This document shows positions 1 through 9,552 of a DNA stretch of 28,850 bases, in pieces. Position 1 is the first letter of the stretch, and the number at the start of each line of letters is the position of its first letter. Position numbers and translations under genes: made by a program. The notes below the pieces were generated by a model that was not told the origin of the DNA, searched no databases, and was given only the letters and a program-made list of their open reading frames with translations. Source of the stretch: CAG-882 sp050874385 (GTDB lineage Bacteria > Bacillota > Clostridia > Lachnospirales > Lachnospiraceae); assembly GCA_050874385.1 (NCBI GenBank), contig JBNMKO010000038.1, forward strand, positions 1-28,850. The letters run 5' to 3'.

Positions 1-2
1 GA

Positions 3-803
3 ACTCCGGCAGAAGGAGACAAGGTGGCAGTAAAATTACATACCGGTGAAGGAGATGGCAGTTATAATCTTGATCCCGATTTTATCAAGGAATTGGTTCA
101 AAGTGTTGATGGAACTATTGTAGAGTGTAATACAGCTTATGGTGGAAACCGGTCAAATACAGCGATGCATATGCAGATTGCAGAGGATCATGGTTATACA
201 GCAATCGCAGATGTAGACATTATGGATGCGGATGGCGGCATGGAAATTCCCGTGACAGGAGGAACACATTTGAAAACAGATTTGGTAGGAGCACATCTTG
301 CAAATTATGATTTTTGTATGGTGTTGTCTCATTTTAAAGGACATGCTATGGGTGGTTTTGGAGGTGCATTAAAAAATATATCCATAGGTATTGCATCTTC
401 AACAGGAAAGTCACTCATTCATAGTGGTGGAAAAGAAACTACCGGATTTGGATGGAATACTTCGGCAGAAACATTTACAGAGTCTATGGCTGAAGCGGCA
501 AGTGCTGTTTATGATTATTTCGATGGCGGAGAAAAAATGGTATTTATCAGTGTAATGAATAATATTTCTGTAGACTGTGATTGTAATGCCAATCCGGCAA
601 AACCTGATATGCATGATGTCGGAATTTTTGCATCCACTGATCCGGTAGCTTTAGATCAGGCATGTGTAGATTTCTTGCGGGCAGTGCCAGATGGGGCATC
701 TGTAATACGAAGAATGGAATCACGCAGTGGTGAACATATCTTAGACCATGCAGATGAACTTGGATTTGGAAGCCGTAATTATAAATTAGTCAGCATTGAT
801 TAA
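3..803 (+). CDS. DUF362 domain protein, 5' end outside window
   Basis: The frame is already open at the window edge (codons TPAEGDK precede the GTG at 24), and the text around AEGDKVAVKLHTGE is internal to DUF362 proteins, so this is a 5'-truncated gene and the GTG is not its start. DUF362 proteins are cytoplasmic proteins of unclear function, many of them linked to iron-sulfur clusters. Visible family features are the KLHTGE segment, the central SHFKGHAMGGFGGALKN segment, a Cys-containing DCDCNAN segment and the ending ASTDPVALDQACVDF. No C-terminal 2[4Fe-4S] ferredoxin module follows the DUF362 core, so this is the short form. The permease gene starts 13 bases after the stop, suggesting an operon. 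Family assignment is firm, function is not. Confidence 0.85.
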   Translation, partial: TPAEGDKVAVKLHTGEGDGSYNLDPDFIKELVQSVDGTIVECNTAYGGNRSNTAMHMQIAEDHGYTAIADVDIMDADGGMEIPVTGGTHLKTDLVGAHLANYDFCMVLSHFKGHAMGGFGGALKNISIGIASSTGKSLIHSGGKETTGFGWNTSAETFTESMAEAASAVYDYFDGGEKMVFISVMNNISVDCDCNANPAKPDMHDVGIFASTDPVALDQACVDFLRAVPDGASVIRRMESRSGEHILDHADELGFGSRNYKLVSID

Positions 804-816
804 AAGGTGGGATGAT

Positions 817-1725
817 ATGTTAACTGTTTTACATAGGGAAGCTGTTTATTTGTGGTACTACTTTGATATTCAATTTCGCCAGATATTTAAGTACTGGGTG
901 TTAGGAATTATTATTGGTTCTGTGATTTCGGTTTTTGCAAAAGATAAAATCCATGGCTTATTTGAGCGGATGAATGGAAAAAGGATGGGGATATTTGGAG
1001 TAATTCCGGCAAGTTTACTGGGAATTGCTTCACCGCTGTGCATGTATGGAACAATACCCATTGCAGCTTCGTTTGCCAATAAAGGAATGAGACAGGACTG
1101 GTTGGCAGCATTTATGATGAGTTCCATTCTACTAAATCCGCAGCTGATTGTATACAGTACAGCGTTGGGCGGCATTGCTTTGATTGTTCGTATTGTGTCC
1201 TGTTTTTTGTGTGGAATAATAGCAGGGTTGCTTGTACATATTTTTTATCACAATAAACAATTTTTCTCTTTTGGAAAATTTGAAGAACCGGTGAGTCATG
1301 ATACAGATCCTAATCTGTTTTTTAGATTGTTAAAAAATATATGGCGTAATATTAAGGCAACTGGAGGATATTTCCTGATTGGTATTATTCTTTCAGTATT
1401 ATTTCAGAGATATGTGCCAACTGATAAATTTGTTTCGTTGTTTGGAAGTAATGAAGGATTTGGTGTCTTGATGGCTGCAACCATCGGAGTTCCGCTTTAT
1501 GCCTGTGGTGGAGGAACAATACCTTTATTGCAGGAATGGCTTGCGGATGGTATGAGCCTTGGAAATGCCGCCGCATTTATGATTACAGGTCCGGCAACAA
1601 AGATTACAAATCTAGGAGCAGTAAAAATCGTATTGGGATTAAAGAGATTTATATTATACCTTATATTTGTGATGGTATTTGCAATGTTAACCGGTATGGT
1701 GACAAATATCTTGATTTCTATTTAA
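817..1725 (+). CDS. ArsP/UPF0718-type permease
   Basis: Predicted membrane permease of 302 residues with about eight hydrophobic segments. It carries the two paired family motifs: ASPLCMYGTIP (about residues 71-81) followed by SSILLNPQL, and the C-terminal mirror GVPLYACGGGTIP followed by ITGPATKITNLGA. Members of this family (ArsP, YraQ) include exporters of organic arsenicals, but many are uncharacterised, and nothing here shows the substrate. The ATG at 817 is chosen over the TTG at 796 because AAAGGTGGGA lies at the right distance before it and it avoids overlap with the upstream gene. It is probably cotranscribed with the DUF362 gene and ends at the hairpin terminator at 1765. Confidence 0.85.
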   Translation: MLTVLHREAVYLWYYFDIQFRQIFKYWVLGIIIGSVISVFAKDKIHGLFERMNGKRMGIFGVIPASLLGIASPLCMYGTIPIAASFANKGMRQDWLAAFMMSSILLNPQLIVYSTALGGIALIVRIVSCFLCGIIAGLLVHIFYHNKQFFSFGKFEEPVSHDTDPNLFFRLLKNIWRNIKATGGYFLIGIILSVLFQRYVPTDKFVSLFGSNEGFGVLMAATIGVPLYACGGGTIPLLQEWLADGMSLGNAAAFMITGPATKITNLGAVKIVLGLKRFILYLIFVMVFAMLTGMVTNILISI

Positions 1726-1764
1726 AACTGATAAAAGACAATGAGGTTCCATAGTAGCCAAAGC

Positions 1765-1806
1765 AAAATACGCCGACCCACAATGAATGTGCCGGCGTAT
1801 TTTTTG
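1765..1806. terminator. Bidirectional intrinsic terminator
   Basis: AAAATACGCCG (1765-1775) pairs with CGGCGTATTTT (1793-1803), with a loop of about 17 bases. A T-run follows on the plus strand and the A-run on the left gives a U-tract on the minus strand. It lies between the converging permease and DUF4340 genes and can serve both. Confidence 0.85.
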
Positions 1807-1855
1807 TTGAATATTTTATCGAATATTCTATTGAATTCTGTGTTTTTGATGAGCT

Positions 1856-3388
1856 TTATTTTTCCGTATTATTTTTGCTCAACACGATAGAGTTAACTGC
1901 CTCGATAATGTCAACTGTCTGACTTCTCGGAACGAGAGCGATTGACTTGCCATCAACAGCAGCCAGACATGTGCTTCCGTCATATCTGTAGAGCTTGATT
2001 GTGGTCTGAGGGAAGACATCGTTGTCAAGGTAGAGCGTTATGCTTATCTCCTCCTTCTGTGCCGCTTCCTCATCGGTAAAGCTGTCGGCTGTGAGGGATG
2101 TGAGTGCACTCTTTAAGTCATCTATTGATATCTCCTCATCGTTGTAGTAGAATGTGGTCTTGTCGTCCTTTGTCACTGTTGTGAAGGTGTAGGTAAACTC
2201 CTCAAGGCTTACATCTATTCTGTTCACGTCGGCAAAATCGGCTGTAAATATATCGTCGTGGCGCAAATCATCGTAACTGCATGAAATGAGTGATGTGTAG
2301 TTGGCTGTCGACAGGCTGTATATTATCTGTGAGTCATTTATTCTCAGATAATGCTTGTCGTCAACGGTGCTTACATCAAGCTTTAGGGAATTTTCTACAT
2401 CTTCCTTATCATCGTTTTGCGTTGTATAGCTTATATTTACGGTGAGCTCAGGGTCATCAAGACCATATGTGCTTATCTCGTCATCACTTGCATTGTAGGT
2501 TACATAGTCGGTGTGCTTTACCGAGCCGACGGTAGAAAGATAGCTCTTTATCTTTGATGTGTCAAGAGCCAGGATTTCATCGTTGTCATTGTCTTTATTA
2601 TTTGTAAAATAAATATCATCTGCGCAGTATGTGAAGGTGTTTTCGTCCTCACGATATATAGTGTAATCTATGATATTGTTATCTGCCAAATTACTAGTAG
2701 TGTCATTATCTGAATTATTCAAATTATCAGATTTGGACGAACTAGAGGAAGTGCTGGAATTATCATTAGCTGATGAAGTATTATTGCCGGATAAATCTTC
2801 ATCTTCCGTATTTTCAATAACTCCCTCAAAGCTTATGCTGTCAGCTTCGGTGAGTTTTGGAAGCTCATCGTGCTTAATCATGTCGGGCAGAGTGACCTCG
2901 TAGGTGTCAAACGGGTCGACGGAGGTAAGGTACACGTTTCCGTCGCCGGTTGAGACGTAGCGTTTCTGGTCCATAGTGCTGTAGGAGCCAAGTTGCACGG
3001 AATACTCGTTGTCAGCAGTTGTTAGCTTGATGGTGCAGGTAGGGTCATCGAGACCGTACTGTGAAAAATCGTCAACATTTTCGATTATAAATGATGCTCC
3101 AAAGCTGTTGAAAACGCTTATAAGCTTGTCGATTGCGTCAGCATCGACGGGAAATGCCTCATCGCCATCGTACAGCCATGTTCCGTCCTCTGATTTGTGG
3201 AAGGATAGAGCTGTGTCGGAGTACTCAAGTGAGAGCGTGTTCACGTCATCGTTTTCTACGGCGAGAATTACCTCGTCAGTGTTTTTAATTTCCTCTTTGT
3301 GTTCCTCGTACCTGTTCATGCAGTATGCAGCCACACATACCACAACGAGGACTGCGAGGAGTATAGATAATTTTTTAAGCCGTTTCAT
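1856..3388 (-). CDS. DUF4340 domain protein of a GldG-type ABC system
   Basis: A 510-residue protein with an N-terminal signal anchor (about residues 5-25, preceded by KRLKK) and an extracytoplasmic body. Two repeated units are seen, each with a YGLDDP motif ('FSQYGLDDPTCTIKL' and 'ISTYGLDDPELTVNI'), the hallmark of DUF4340. The units are separated by a Ser/Asn/Asp-rich linker at about residues 200-240. DUF4340 genes commonly follow gldG-like genes in ABC operons, as here. The start overlaps the end of the GldG-like gene by 14 bases and has AGAAGGGGG upstream, so translation is coupled. It is the last gene of the operon. The molecular role is unknown; it is probably an outward-facing accessory subunit of the transporter. 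Confidence 0.85.
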   Translation of the reverse strand: MKRLKKLSILLAVLVVVCVAAYCMNRYEEHKEEIKNTDEVILAVENDDVNTLSLEYSDTALSFHKSEDGTWLYDGDEAFPVDADAIDKLISVFNSFGASFIIENVDDFSQYGLDDPTCTIKLTTADNEYSVQLGSYSTMDQKRYVSTGDGNVYLTSVDPFDTYEVTLPDMIKHDELPKLTEADSISFEGVIENTEDEDLSGNNTSSANDNSSTSSSSSKSDNLNNSDNDTTSNLADNNIIDYTIYREDENTFTYCADDIYFTNNKDNDNDEILALDTSKIKSYLSTVGSVKHTDYVTYNASDDEISTYGLDDPELTVNISYTTQNDDKEDVENSLKLDVSTVDDKHYLRINDSQIIYSLSTANYTSLISCSYDDLRHDDIFTADFADVNRIDVSLEEFTYTFTTVTKDDKTTFYYNDEEISIDDLKSALTSLTADSFTDEEAAQKEEISITLYLDNDVFPQTTIKLYRYDGSTCLAAVDGKSIALVPRSQTVDIIEAVNSIVLSKNNTEK

Positions 3389-4829
3389 TTTGAAGCCCCC
3401 TTCTGATTAATACCACAGCTATTCCTATTCCGAGGAATACAAGTGGAAATACACCTATCATAAGAACCTTTAAGAGCGATGATGTGGAGTCGCTTATTGT
3501 GAGGTAACTGTAGTTGAGCGACTTACTTCTTATCGCGATGGCTTCGGTGTCGCCAATCATGGAGTTTAATGCGTTCATGGCTATGTCAATATTTGCACCG
3601 GATGAGTATGAATTGTACATATCATCGAGAAAATATGAGGATGATACCCACACAATCTGACCGTCGCCGGAGGTCGTGATGGACACTGCCACGGAGAATG
3701 GACCATCGGTATCGTTGTCCTCTTTTTCGTAGGTGGTTATGTTGTAGCCGTCGGCTTTTGCAAATGCTGAGTCGGAGGTGTCAAGGAGCGAGGTCACGGT
3801 TGCACCGTTGTTTGATGCGCCTATGCTAAGTCCCTGTGCGATAGGTATGATAGGGAAGTAGTGTTCCTCTATAAGCGGGTCTGTGATATCGCTGCTTGCC
3901 ATGTCAGGCATGAGTATGTACGGACGCTGGAAAGCATAGTGGTCACGGTCTGCCTCGACAACAACGCCGTCGACTGCCTCAACTCCATAATCTGCGAGGA
4001 GACTGTAAAGGTTTGTGAGAGTTCCGCTCTCGACAGGTCCGGCAGTTACAAACAGCTTACCGCCGTTTTCAACGTAGTCGGAGAGCATTTGCTTTTCCTC
4101 CTCGGAAATGTCACTTGCAGGGGCATATATCATAAGTCCGTCGGCATCATCCGGAATTTCGTCCACATTTAAGAGTGAGATTGTGTCAAGCTCGATATTG
4201 TCCTTTGTGAGCTGGTCACTGAATGTCGAAGGAAGCTCCGACTCGCCGTGTCCCTCAAGAACATAGAGCTTAGGAAGGTCGTCCCTTGTGACATAATCTA
4301 TTGCGGAAGTGATTGCTCCTTCACCGTCAAACGAGGTGTTGTATGTGTAGGAGTAAATATTTGACTCGCTTACATAAATATCGCTGTAGCTTATGTAGCG
4401 GCTCTTGTCACCACACTCTACGACAAGGCTGTTGTTGGCAACTGTCTCGTCGGTGTACTGCGCGGCAAAGGTAGGAAACACGTCAGGATTTTTCTTTACA
4501 ACGGTTATGTGCTTTGAAAGGCTGTCGTACTTGTCGAGAAGCGTCTCGATAATGTCATCCTCCTTGTCGGACTGGACTATCCAGTAGATTGTGACATCCT
4601 TTTCAAGCGAGTTTACTACAACCTTGGTGTTGCTGGTTATGGAATACAGTCTCGATGAGCTGATATCAAATTTTGTCATTGTGGCAGGCATGACCGACGA
4701 GAGAACATTCACTGCGATGAGTATTGCCAGCACAATCACGGTGATTGCGAGGGAGTACGAGCCGCCCTTTAGCGCAACCATATTTTTTCTTGGTTTATTG
4801 TTGGTATCATGTTTTTTAAAGCTGCCCAT
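3375..4829 (-). CDS. GldG-like ABC system auxiliary membrane protein
   Basis: A 484-residue protein with one N-terminal transmembrane segment (about 27-47), a large extracytoplasmic domain and a C-terminal transmembrane segment (about 453-476) followed by a short basic tail (RRGLQNE). The layout and motifs (SSRLYSIT after the first helix, then YVLEGHGE and SDYVENGGKLFVTAGP) match the GldG / 'ABC-type uncharacterized transport system' family. In gliding Bacteroidetes, GldG works with GldA and GldF; in Firmicutes the role is not established. Its ATG shares one base with the TAA of the permease gene (TAATG) and has a strong AGGAGG site, so it is part of a coupled operon. Confidence 0.87.
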   Translation of the reverse strand: MGSFKKHDTNNKPRKNMVALKGGSYSLAITVIVLAILIAVNVLSSVMPATMTKFDISSSRLYSITSNTKVVVNSLEKDVTIYWIVQSDKEDDIIETLLDKYDSLSKHITVVKKNPDVFPTFAAQYTDETVANNSLVVECGDKSRYISYSDIYVSESNIYSYTYNTSFDGEGAITSAIDYVTRDDLPKLYVLEGHGESELPSTFSDQLTKDNIELDTISLLNVDEIPDDADGLMIYAPASDISEEEKQMLSDYVENGGKLFVTAGPVESGTLTNLYSLLADYGVEAVDGVVVEADRDHYAFQRPYILMPDMASSDITDPLIEEHYFPIIPIAQGLSIGASNNGATVTSLLDTSDSAFAKADGYNITTYEKEDNDTDGPFSVAVSITTSGDGQIVWVSSSYFLDDMYNSYSSGANIDIAMNALNSMIGDTEAIAIRSKSLNYSYLTISDSTSSLLKVLMIGVFPLVFLGIGIAVVLIRRGLQNETA

Positions 4830-5692
4830 TAGTTGTACCTCCTCTTTTCAAGTGACTGTACGGACAAAAACAGGAAAAATACAATCACGGTGAGATAATA
4901 TACAATGGCATTCATATCGAATACGCCGTTGACAAAGGTTGAAAATCGCTTGAACAGCGAAAGTTTTGTCATAATGTCAGGTATAAGTCCCTCAAAAACA
5001 GAGCTGTCTATGCGGTATGTGATGCACACTGCAAAAATAAGAATGATGGCAAGTGCGTATGATATCGTGTCATTTTTTGTGAGATGATATACGATACAGC
5101 AAAACAGAACGCAAAAAATACACAGCACTATGGCAGAACCCATGGCGGTTGAGGAGACATACTCGGCAAGGCTTACGCTGAAATAATTTAAAAGTATGAC
5201 TGCTATGCCAATTCCGGCGGCAAACCCCTGATTGTCGGTGAGCGATGAGACAAGCACTCCGATTGCAAGCAAGGCTGCTCCCATGACAAAAAATGCGAGT
5301 ATTGAGCCGTAGGAGGTGAGCAGGTACACGTCGCCGAACTGTGCAAAGATAAGCGGGTAGATGCTTATGATTGCGAGCGGTATCAAAAATACGACCAGCA
5401 GGGCGAGATATTTGCCCATGATAACCTGAAAAGTGGTTATCGGGAGAGAATATAAAAGCTGGTCGGTTTTCTGCTTTCGCTCCTCAGCAATCACTCTCAT
5501 GGTCAGAATTGGAACTATGATTACAAAAACAATGCTGCTGTAGCTTAACACATACTCGAAATTGCTGACGGATGCCTGTAAATTGTATATCATAGCGCCT
5601 ATTCCGATGAAAACCAATAGGAATGCGCCAAATATGTACGCTGTCAGCGAATGAAAATAATTTTTTAATTCATGCTTAAATACTGCGGTCAT
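4829..5692 (-). CDS. ABC-2 type permease, GldF-like
   Basis: Integral membrane subunit of 287 residues with about six hydrophobic helices. The first cytoplasmic loop carries the conserved segment MRVIAEERKQKTDQLLYSLP, typical of GldF/ABC-2 permeases, where 'EER..GT..LLLT.P' usually contacts the ATPase. It overlaps the ATPase gene upstream by four bases (ATGA), a sign of coupled, near-equal synthesis of the two core transporter subunits. With the ATPase it would form the exporter or membrane-remodelling core, with the GldG-like and DUF4340 proteins as external partners. Substrate cannot be read from the sequence. Confidence 0.9.
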   Translation of the reverse strand: MTAVFKHELKNYFHSLTAYIFGAFLLVFIGIGAMIYNLQASVSNFEYVLSYSSIVFVIIVPILTMRVIAEERKQKTDQLLYSLPITTFQVIMGKYLALLVVFLIPLAIISIYPLIFAQFGDVYLLTSYGSILAFFVMGAALLAIGVLVSSLTDNQGFAAGIGIAVILLNYFSVSLAEYVSSTAMGSAIVLCIFCVLFCCIVYHLTKNDTISYALAIILIFAVCITYRIDSSVFEGLIPDIMTKLSLFKRFSTFVNGVFDMNAIVYYLTVIVFFLFLSVQSLEKRRYN

Positions 5693-6918
5693 TTTTCCTG
5701 TGCCTCCTTCTCAGCAGATTTTAATTCTTTTTTGTATAAATCTTGATTTTCATGGTTTGATTTGTTATTAGCATGTTTTTTACTTATTTTGGAAAAATTA
5801 AGTTTTGACTTGCTCACATCGTCACTGTCGTTGTCAGAAAGTGTATCAGACTTTTGCTTTTTTGCACTTTCAGTGAGCTCGATAAATACATCCTCAAGTG
5901 TTGCCTTCTTAGGTGTGAGCTCGACAAGAGGAATATTTTTGTCCGCAAATGCGAGGAAAATTGAGCGGGTGATATTGTAGATATCGTTGTTGTCCACGGA
6001 CAGGTGTGCTGTGGTGTAAATCGGGTCATTATTTTTTGTATTTTCGGATGTATTGTTATCCGAAACGGTTGTCGCTGTTGCCGATTTGTCCATGACAGTA
6101 CCAGATGATGCGGAGCCGTTTAATTTCCCAGATGTCTCAGATGCGTTTCCTGTATCAAAAGAAATATCGGTGACAGCATCAATACCTTTCAATATTTCCG
6201 TTATTTCATTTTTGCCGGTCTCGGCTGTTATTGTTATTCCGCAGTCGGCTAAAAATGTCTTTTCGAGTGCGTCGGGTGTATTGTATGCTATGAGCTCGCC
6301 GTGCGCTATTATGAGAATTTTCTCGCATATAGTCTGAACCTCGGAGAGAATATGCGAGCTGAGTATAACAGTGTGTTCCTTTCCGAGCTGCTTTATTAGC
6401 TCGCGGATTTCGATAATCTGTATCGGGTCAAGTCCGACGGTGGGCTCGTCAAGTATTATCACTTTTGGATTGCCAAGAAGCGCCTGCGCAATGCCGACAC
6501 GCTGTTTGTAGCCTTTTGAGAGAGCGGAGATGCGCTTGTGGCACACATCGCCTATGCGCGTCTGCTCGATGACGGTTTCAATCTGCTCGCGAAGTGCCGC
6601 TCCTTTCAATCCTTTTGCCTGACCTACGAATTTGAGATATTCGAGCGGAGTTTCATTCATGTACAATGGCGGCTGTTCCGGAAGATATCCGATAAGCCGC
6701 TTGGCTTTGTCGGGCTCCTCAAAAATATCGTGTCCGTCAATAAGAATATGCCCCTCGGTAGCGGAAAGGCATCCGGTCATAATGTTCATGGTCGTGGATT
6801 TTCCTGCACCGTTAGGACCTAGGAAGCCGTACACGGCACCGTCCCCGATTTCAAAGGACAGGTCATTCACGGCGGTAAAATCACCGTAGCATTTGGTCAA
6901 ATGTTCTACAGCTATCAT
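5689..6918 (-). CDS. ABC transporter ATPase, GldA-like, with long charged tail
   Basis: Energy-coupling ATPase of 409 residues. Visible motifs are Walker A GPNGAGKST (34-42), signature LSKGYKQR (133-140), Walker B KVIILDEPTVGLDP (152-165) and the switch SSH (187-189). All catalytic elements are present. After the ATPase core, a regulatory-type domain of about 300 residues' total length is usual; here it is interrupted by a Ser/Thr/Asn-rich insert (about 265-295), and after the VELTPKKATLEDVFIELT block, which normally ends such proteins, there is a further Lys/Asp/Ser-rich tail of about 60 residues. It is the first gene of the four-gene operon, with AGGAGG seven to eight bases before the ATG. 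The promoter-like element at 7070-7102 lies upstream. Confidence 0.92.
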   Translation of the reverse strand: MIAVEHLTKCYGDFTAVNDLSFEIGDGAVYGFLGPNGAGKSTTMNIMTGCLSATEGHILIDGHDIFEEPDKAKRLIGYLPEQPPLYMNETPLEYLKFVGQAKGLKGAALREQIETVIEQTRIGDVCHKRISALSKGYKQRVGIAQALLGNPKVIILDEPTVGLDPIQIIEIRELIKQLGKEHTVILSSHILSEVQTICEKILIIAHGELIAYNTPDALEKTFLADCGITITAETGKNEITEILKGIDAVTDISFDTGNASETSGKLNGSASSGTVMDKSATATTVSDNNTSENTKNNDPIYTTAHLSVDNNDIYNITRSIFLAFADKNIPLVELTPKKATLEDVFIELTESAKKQKSDTLSDNDSDDVSKSKLNFSKISKKHANNKSNHENQDLYKKELKSAEKEAQEK

Positions 6919-7010
6919 GCTAATCCTCCTTGTTTTTCTAAAGGAAAAATCCGAGCTCTGTTGCGAGGAGAGGATTTGTCCTCCTTGTTTTTGCGATTTA
7001 TTTATTCTCT
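6919..7010 (-). promoter_or_regulatory. ABC operon leader with duplicated ribosome-site block
   Basis: Read on the minus strand, AAAAACAAGGAGGA occurs twice, 55 bases apart: once as the true ribosome site of the ATPase gene (about 6924-6937) and once about 6979-6992. The upstream copy is followed directly by a complementary stretch (GGAGGA, CAAA, TCCTC) and by no start codon I can see, so it could form a hairpin or act as a standby site. Function is inferred only. Confidence 0.35.
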
Positions 7011-7052
7011 CAAAAAATATAGCCCCTAAGTTTTTGACTTTGGGAGCTATAA
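7011..7052 (-). terminator. Hairpin between histidine kinase and ABC operon
   Basis: TATAGC (7018-7023) pairs with GCTATA (7046-7051), with further pairing inside (CCCC/GGGA region) around a TTTTTGA loop. On the minus strand it is followed by a run of six U (complement of 7012-7017); on the plus strand T-rich sequence also follows. It would end the two-component transcript. If the promoter at 7070 is real, the same hairpin lies at the extreme 5' end of the ABC mRNA. Confidence 0.65.
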
Positions 7053-7069
7053 TTTTTTATTTGTATGTG

Positions 7070-7102
7070 ATTATAATATGTGAAGCTGAAATGACGCTGA
7101 AA
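7070..7102 (-). promoter_or_regulatory. Candidate response-regulator box and promoter for the ABC operon
   Basis: On the minus strand, TTTCAGC-GTCA-TTTCAGC (7102 down to 7085) is a perfect 7-base direct repeat with an 11-base period. Nine bases later comes TATAAT (7075 down to 7070). No normal -35 box is present; the repeat sits in its place. This is the geometry of a PhoB-type box recognised by OmpR/PhoB-family regulators. The regulator of that family is encoded directly upstream, so it is the obvious candidate. Sequence pattern is seen; binding is inferred. Confidence 0.55.
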
Positions 7103-7113
7103 AAAAGACCGTA

Positions 7114-8474
<1,361 letters not shown>

Positions 8475-8478
<4 letters not shown>

Positions 8479-9149
8479 GTCCGCATCTCCTCCAAGTGGT
8501 AGCCAAGCCTGCGCACAGCCTCAATCTTTATGTTTGAACCTATATGTAAAAGTTTTTTCCGCAGAAATCCGATGTACACCTCGACATTGTTTTCAACCGC
8601 ATCCGAGTCGTAGCCCCATACTTTGGAAAGGATATGTTCCTTTGGGATATTATTTTGTCCGGCGCTCATAAGTATTCTCATTATCTCAAATTCCTTTGCG
8701 GATAATCGTATCTCATTGTCGTCACATGAGAGGATTGCGGAGGAAAGTTTAAGACTGGTATTTCCAAAGTTCAATGAATTTACTTGAACTCCCTGCCGCC
8801 TTAAAAGCGCGTTTATACAGGCTAAAAGTTCCCTTGTGTCAAATGGCTTGCCAAGATAATAATCAGCACCGCAGTTGAGCCCCTCAATGCGGTCATCGAG
8901 TGCCGTTCTGGCGGTGAGCATAAGTATCGGCGTTCCATTTTTTGCCGCACGAAGCCTTTTTGCAACCTCACAGCCGCTCATGGCAGGCAGCATGACATCA
9001 AGTATTATAAGGTCATATATACCTAAAAGTGCATATTCAAGCCCCGTCTCGCCGTCGTAGGCAGCATCCGAGTCGTAACCGTTTGCGCCAAGCAGGGAGC
9101 GCACAGAATCGGATAGAAGGGGCTCGTCCTCTATGATAAGAATTTTCAT
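8475..9149 (-). CDS. OmpR/PhoB-family response regulator
   Basis: A 224-residue DNA-binding response regulator. The receiver domain has acidic pocket ED (7-8), phospho-acceptor Asp51 in LIILDVMLP, Thr79 in MLTA and Lys101 in LGKPF. The C-terminal winged helix (about 125-220) shows the family patterns LSAKEFEIMRILM and VWGYDSDAVENNVEVYIGFLRKKL. It is first in the two-gene operon with the kinase. The start is set by AAGGAGACACTCAAC before the ATG. Proteins of this class bind tandem direct repeats; a well-formed candidate lies at 7085-7102 upstream of the ABC operon. Confidence 0.95.
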
Positions 9150-9254
9150 GTTGAGTGTCTCCTTATATTTATGTTTGAAGTCAAAACAGTTTAAAATATA
9201 ACGAATGTATAATGAATTATATTATAAAGCATGTTACGCCCACAAAGTTGCGAT

Positions 9255-9359
9255 ATTCATAAATATACTTTGTTATAATTTTTTGAAATCCTAGAACGAA
9301 CTACAGTCACAAATTGACGGAAAATTCATAAATATACTTCATTATATATTTTTTGAAAT
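9255..9359. repeat. Imperfect 35-base direct repeat in divergent intergenic region
   Basis: Two copies of an AT-rich block, 9255-9289 and 9324-9359 (69-base period), both starting ATTCATAAATATACTT and ending TTTTTTGAAAT, with a few differences in the middle. It lies in the gap between the response regulator (minus) and the arabinofuranosidase (plus), so it could be a duplicated operator or promoter segment. No function is demonstrated, and the rest of 9150-9469 is AT-rich without a gene. Confidence 0.7.
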
Positions 9360-9469
9360 ATTGTTTTGGCTAAAATATACCGCCATGTATTATAGCATCA
9401 TAAATGGTATTTTTGGGTGTGTTCACACATTTTTCAGAAATTACAGTGGTTTGCGGCAGGATATTGTGG

Positions 9470-9498
9470 TTGCTATTGTTGAAATTTGCATCTATAAT
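9470..9498 (+). promoter_or_regulatory. Sigma-A type promoter of the arabinofuranosidase gene
   Basis: TTGCTA (9470-9475), a 17-base spacer and TATAAT (9493-9498). Transcription would begin about 9505, giving a leader of roughly 48 bases before the ATG at 9553. A weaker alternative, TTGGCT-N16-TATTAT, lies at 9366-9393. Confidence 0.65.
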
Positions 9499-9552
9499 TT
9501 AGTTAATCTAGGGTGTCCGGCTTTTTGGGGCGGCGCGGAAAGGGAGAAGGTT

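Noticed and set aside
9361..9552. Upstream 64-codon extension of the arabinofuranosidase frame
   Set aside because: It lacks a ribosome site, contains a strong promoter (9470-9498) and has no family similarity; the ATG at 9553 fits better.
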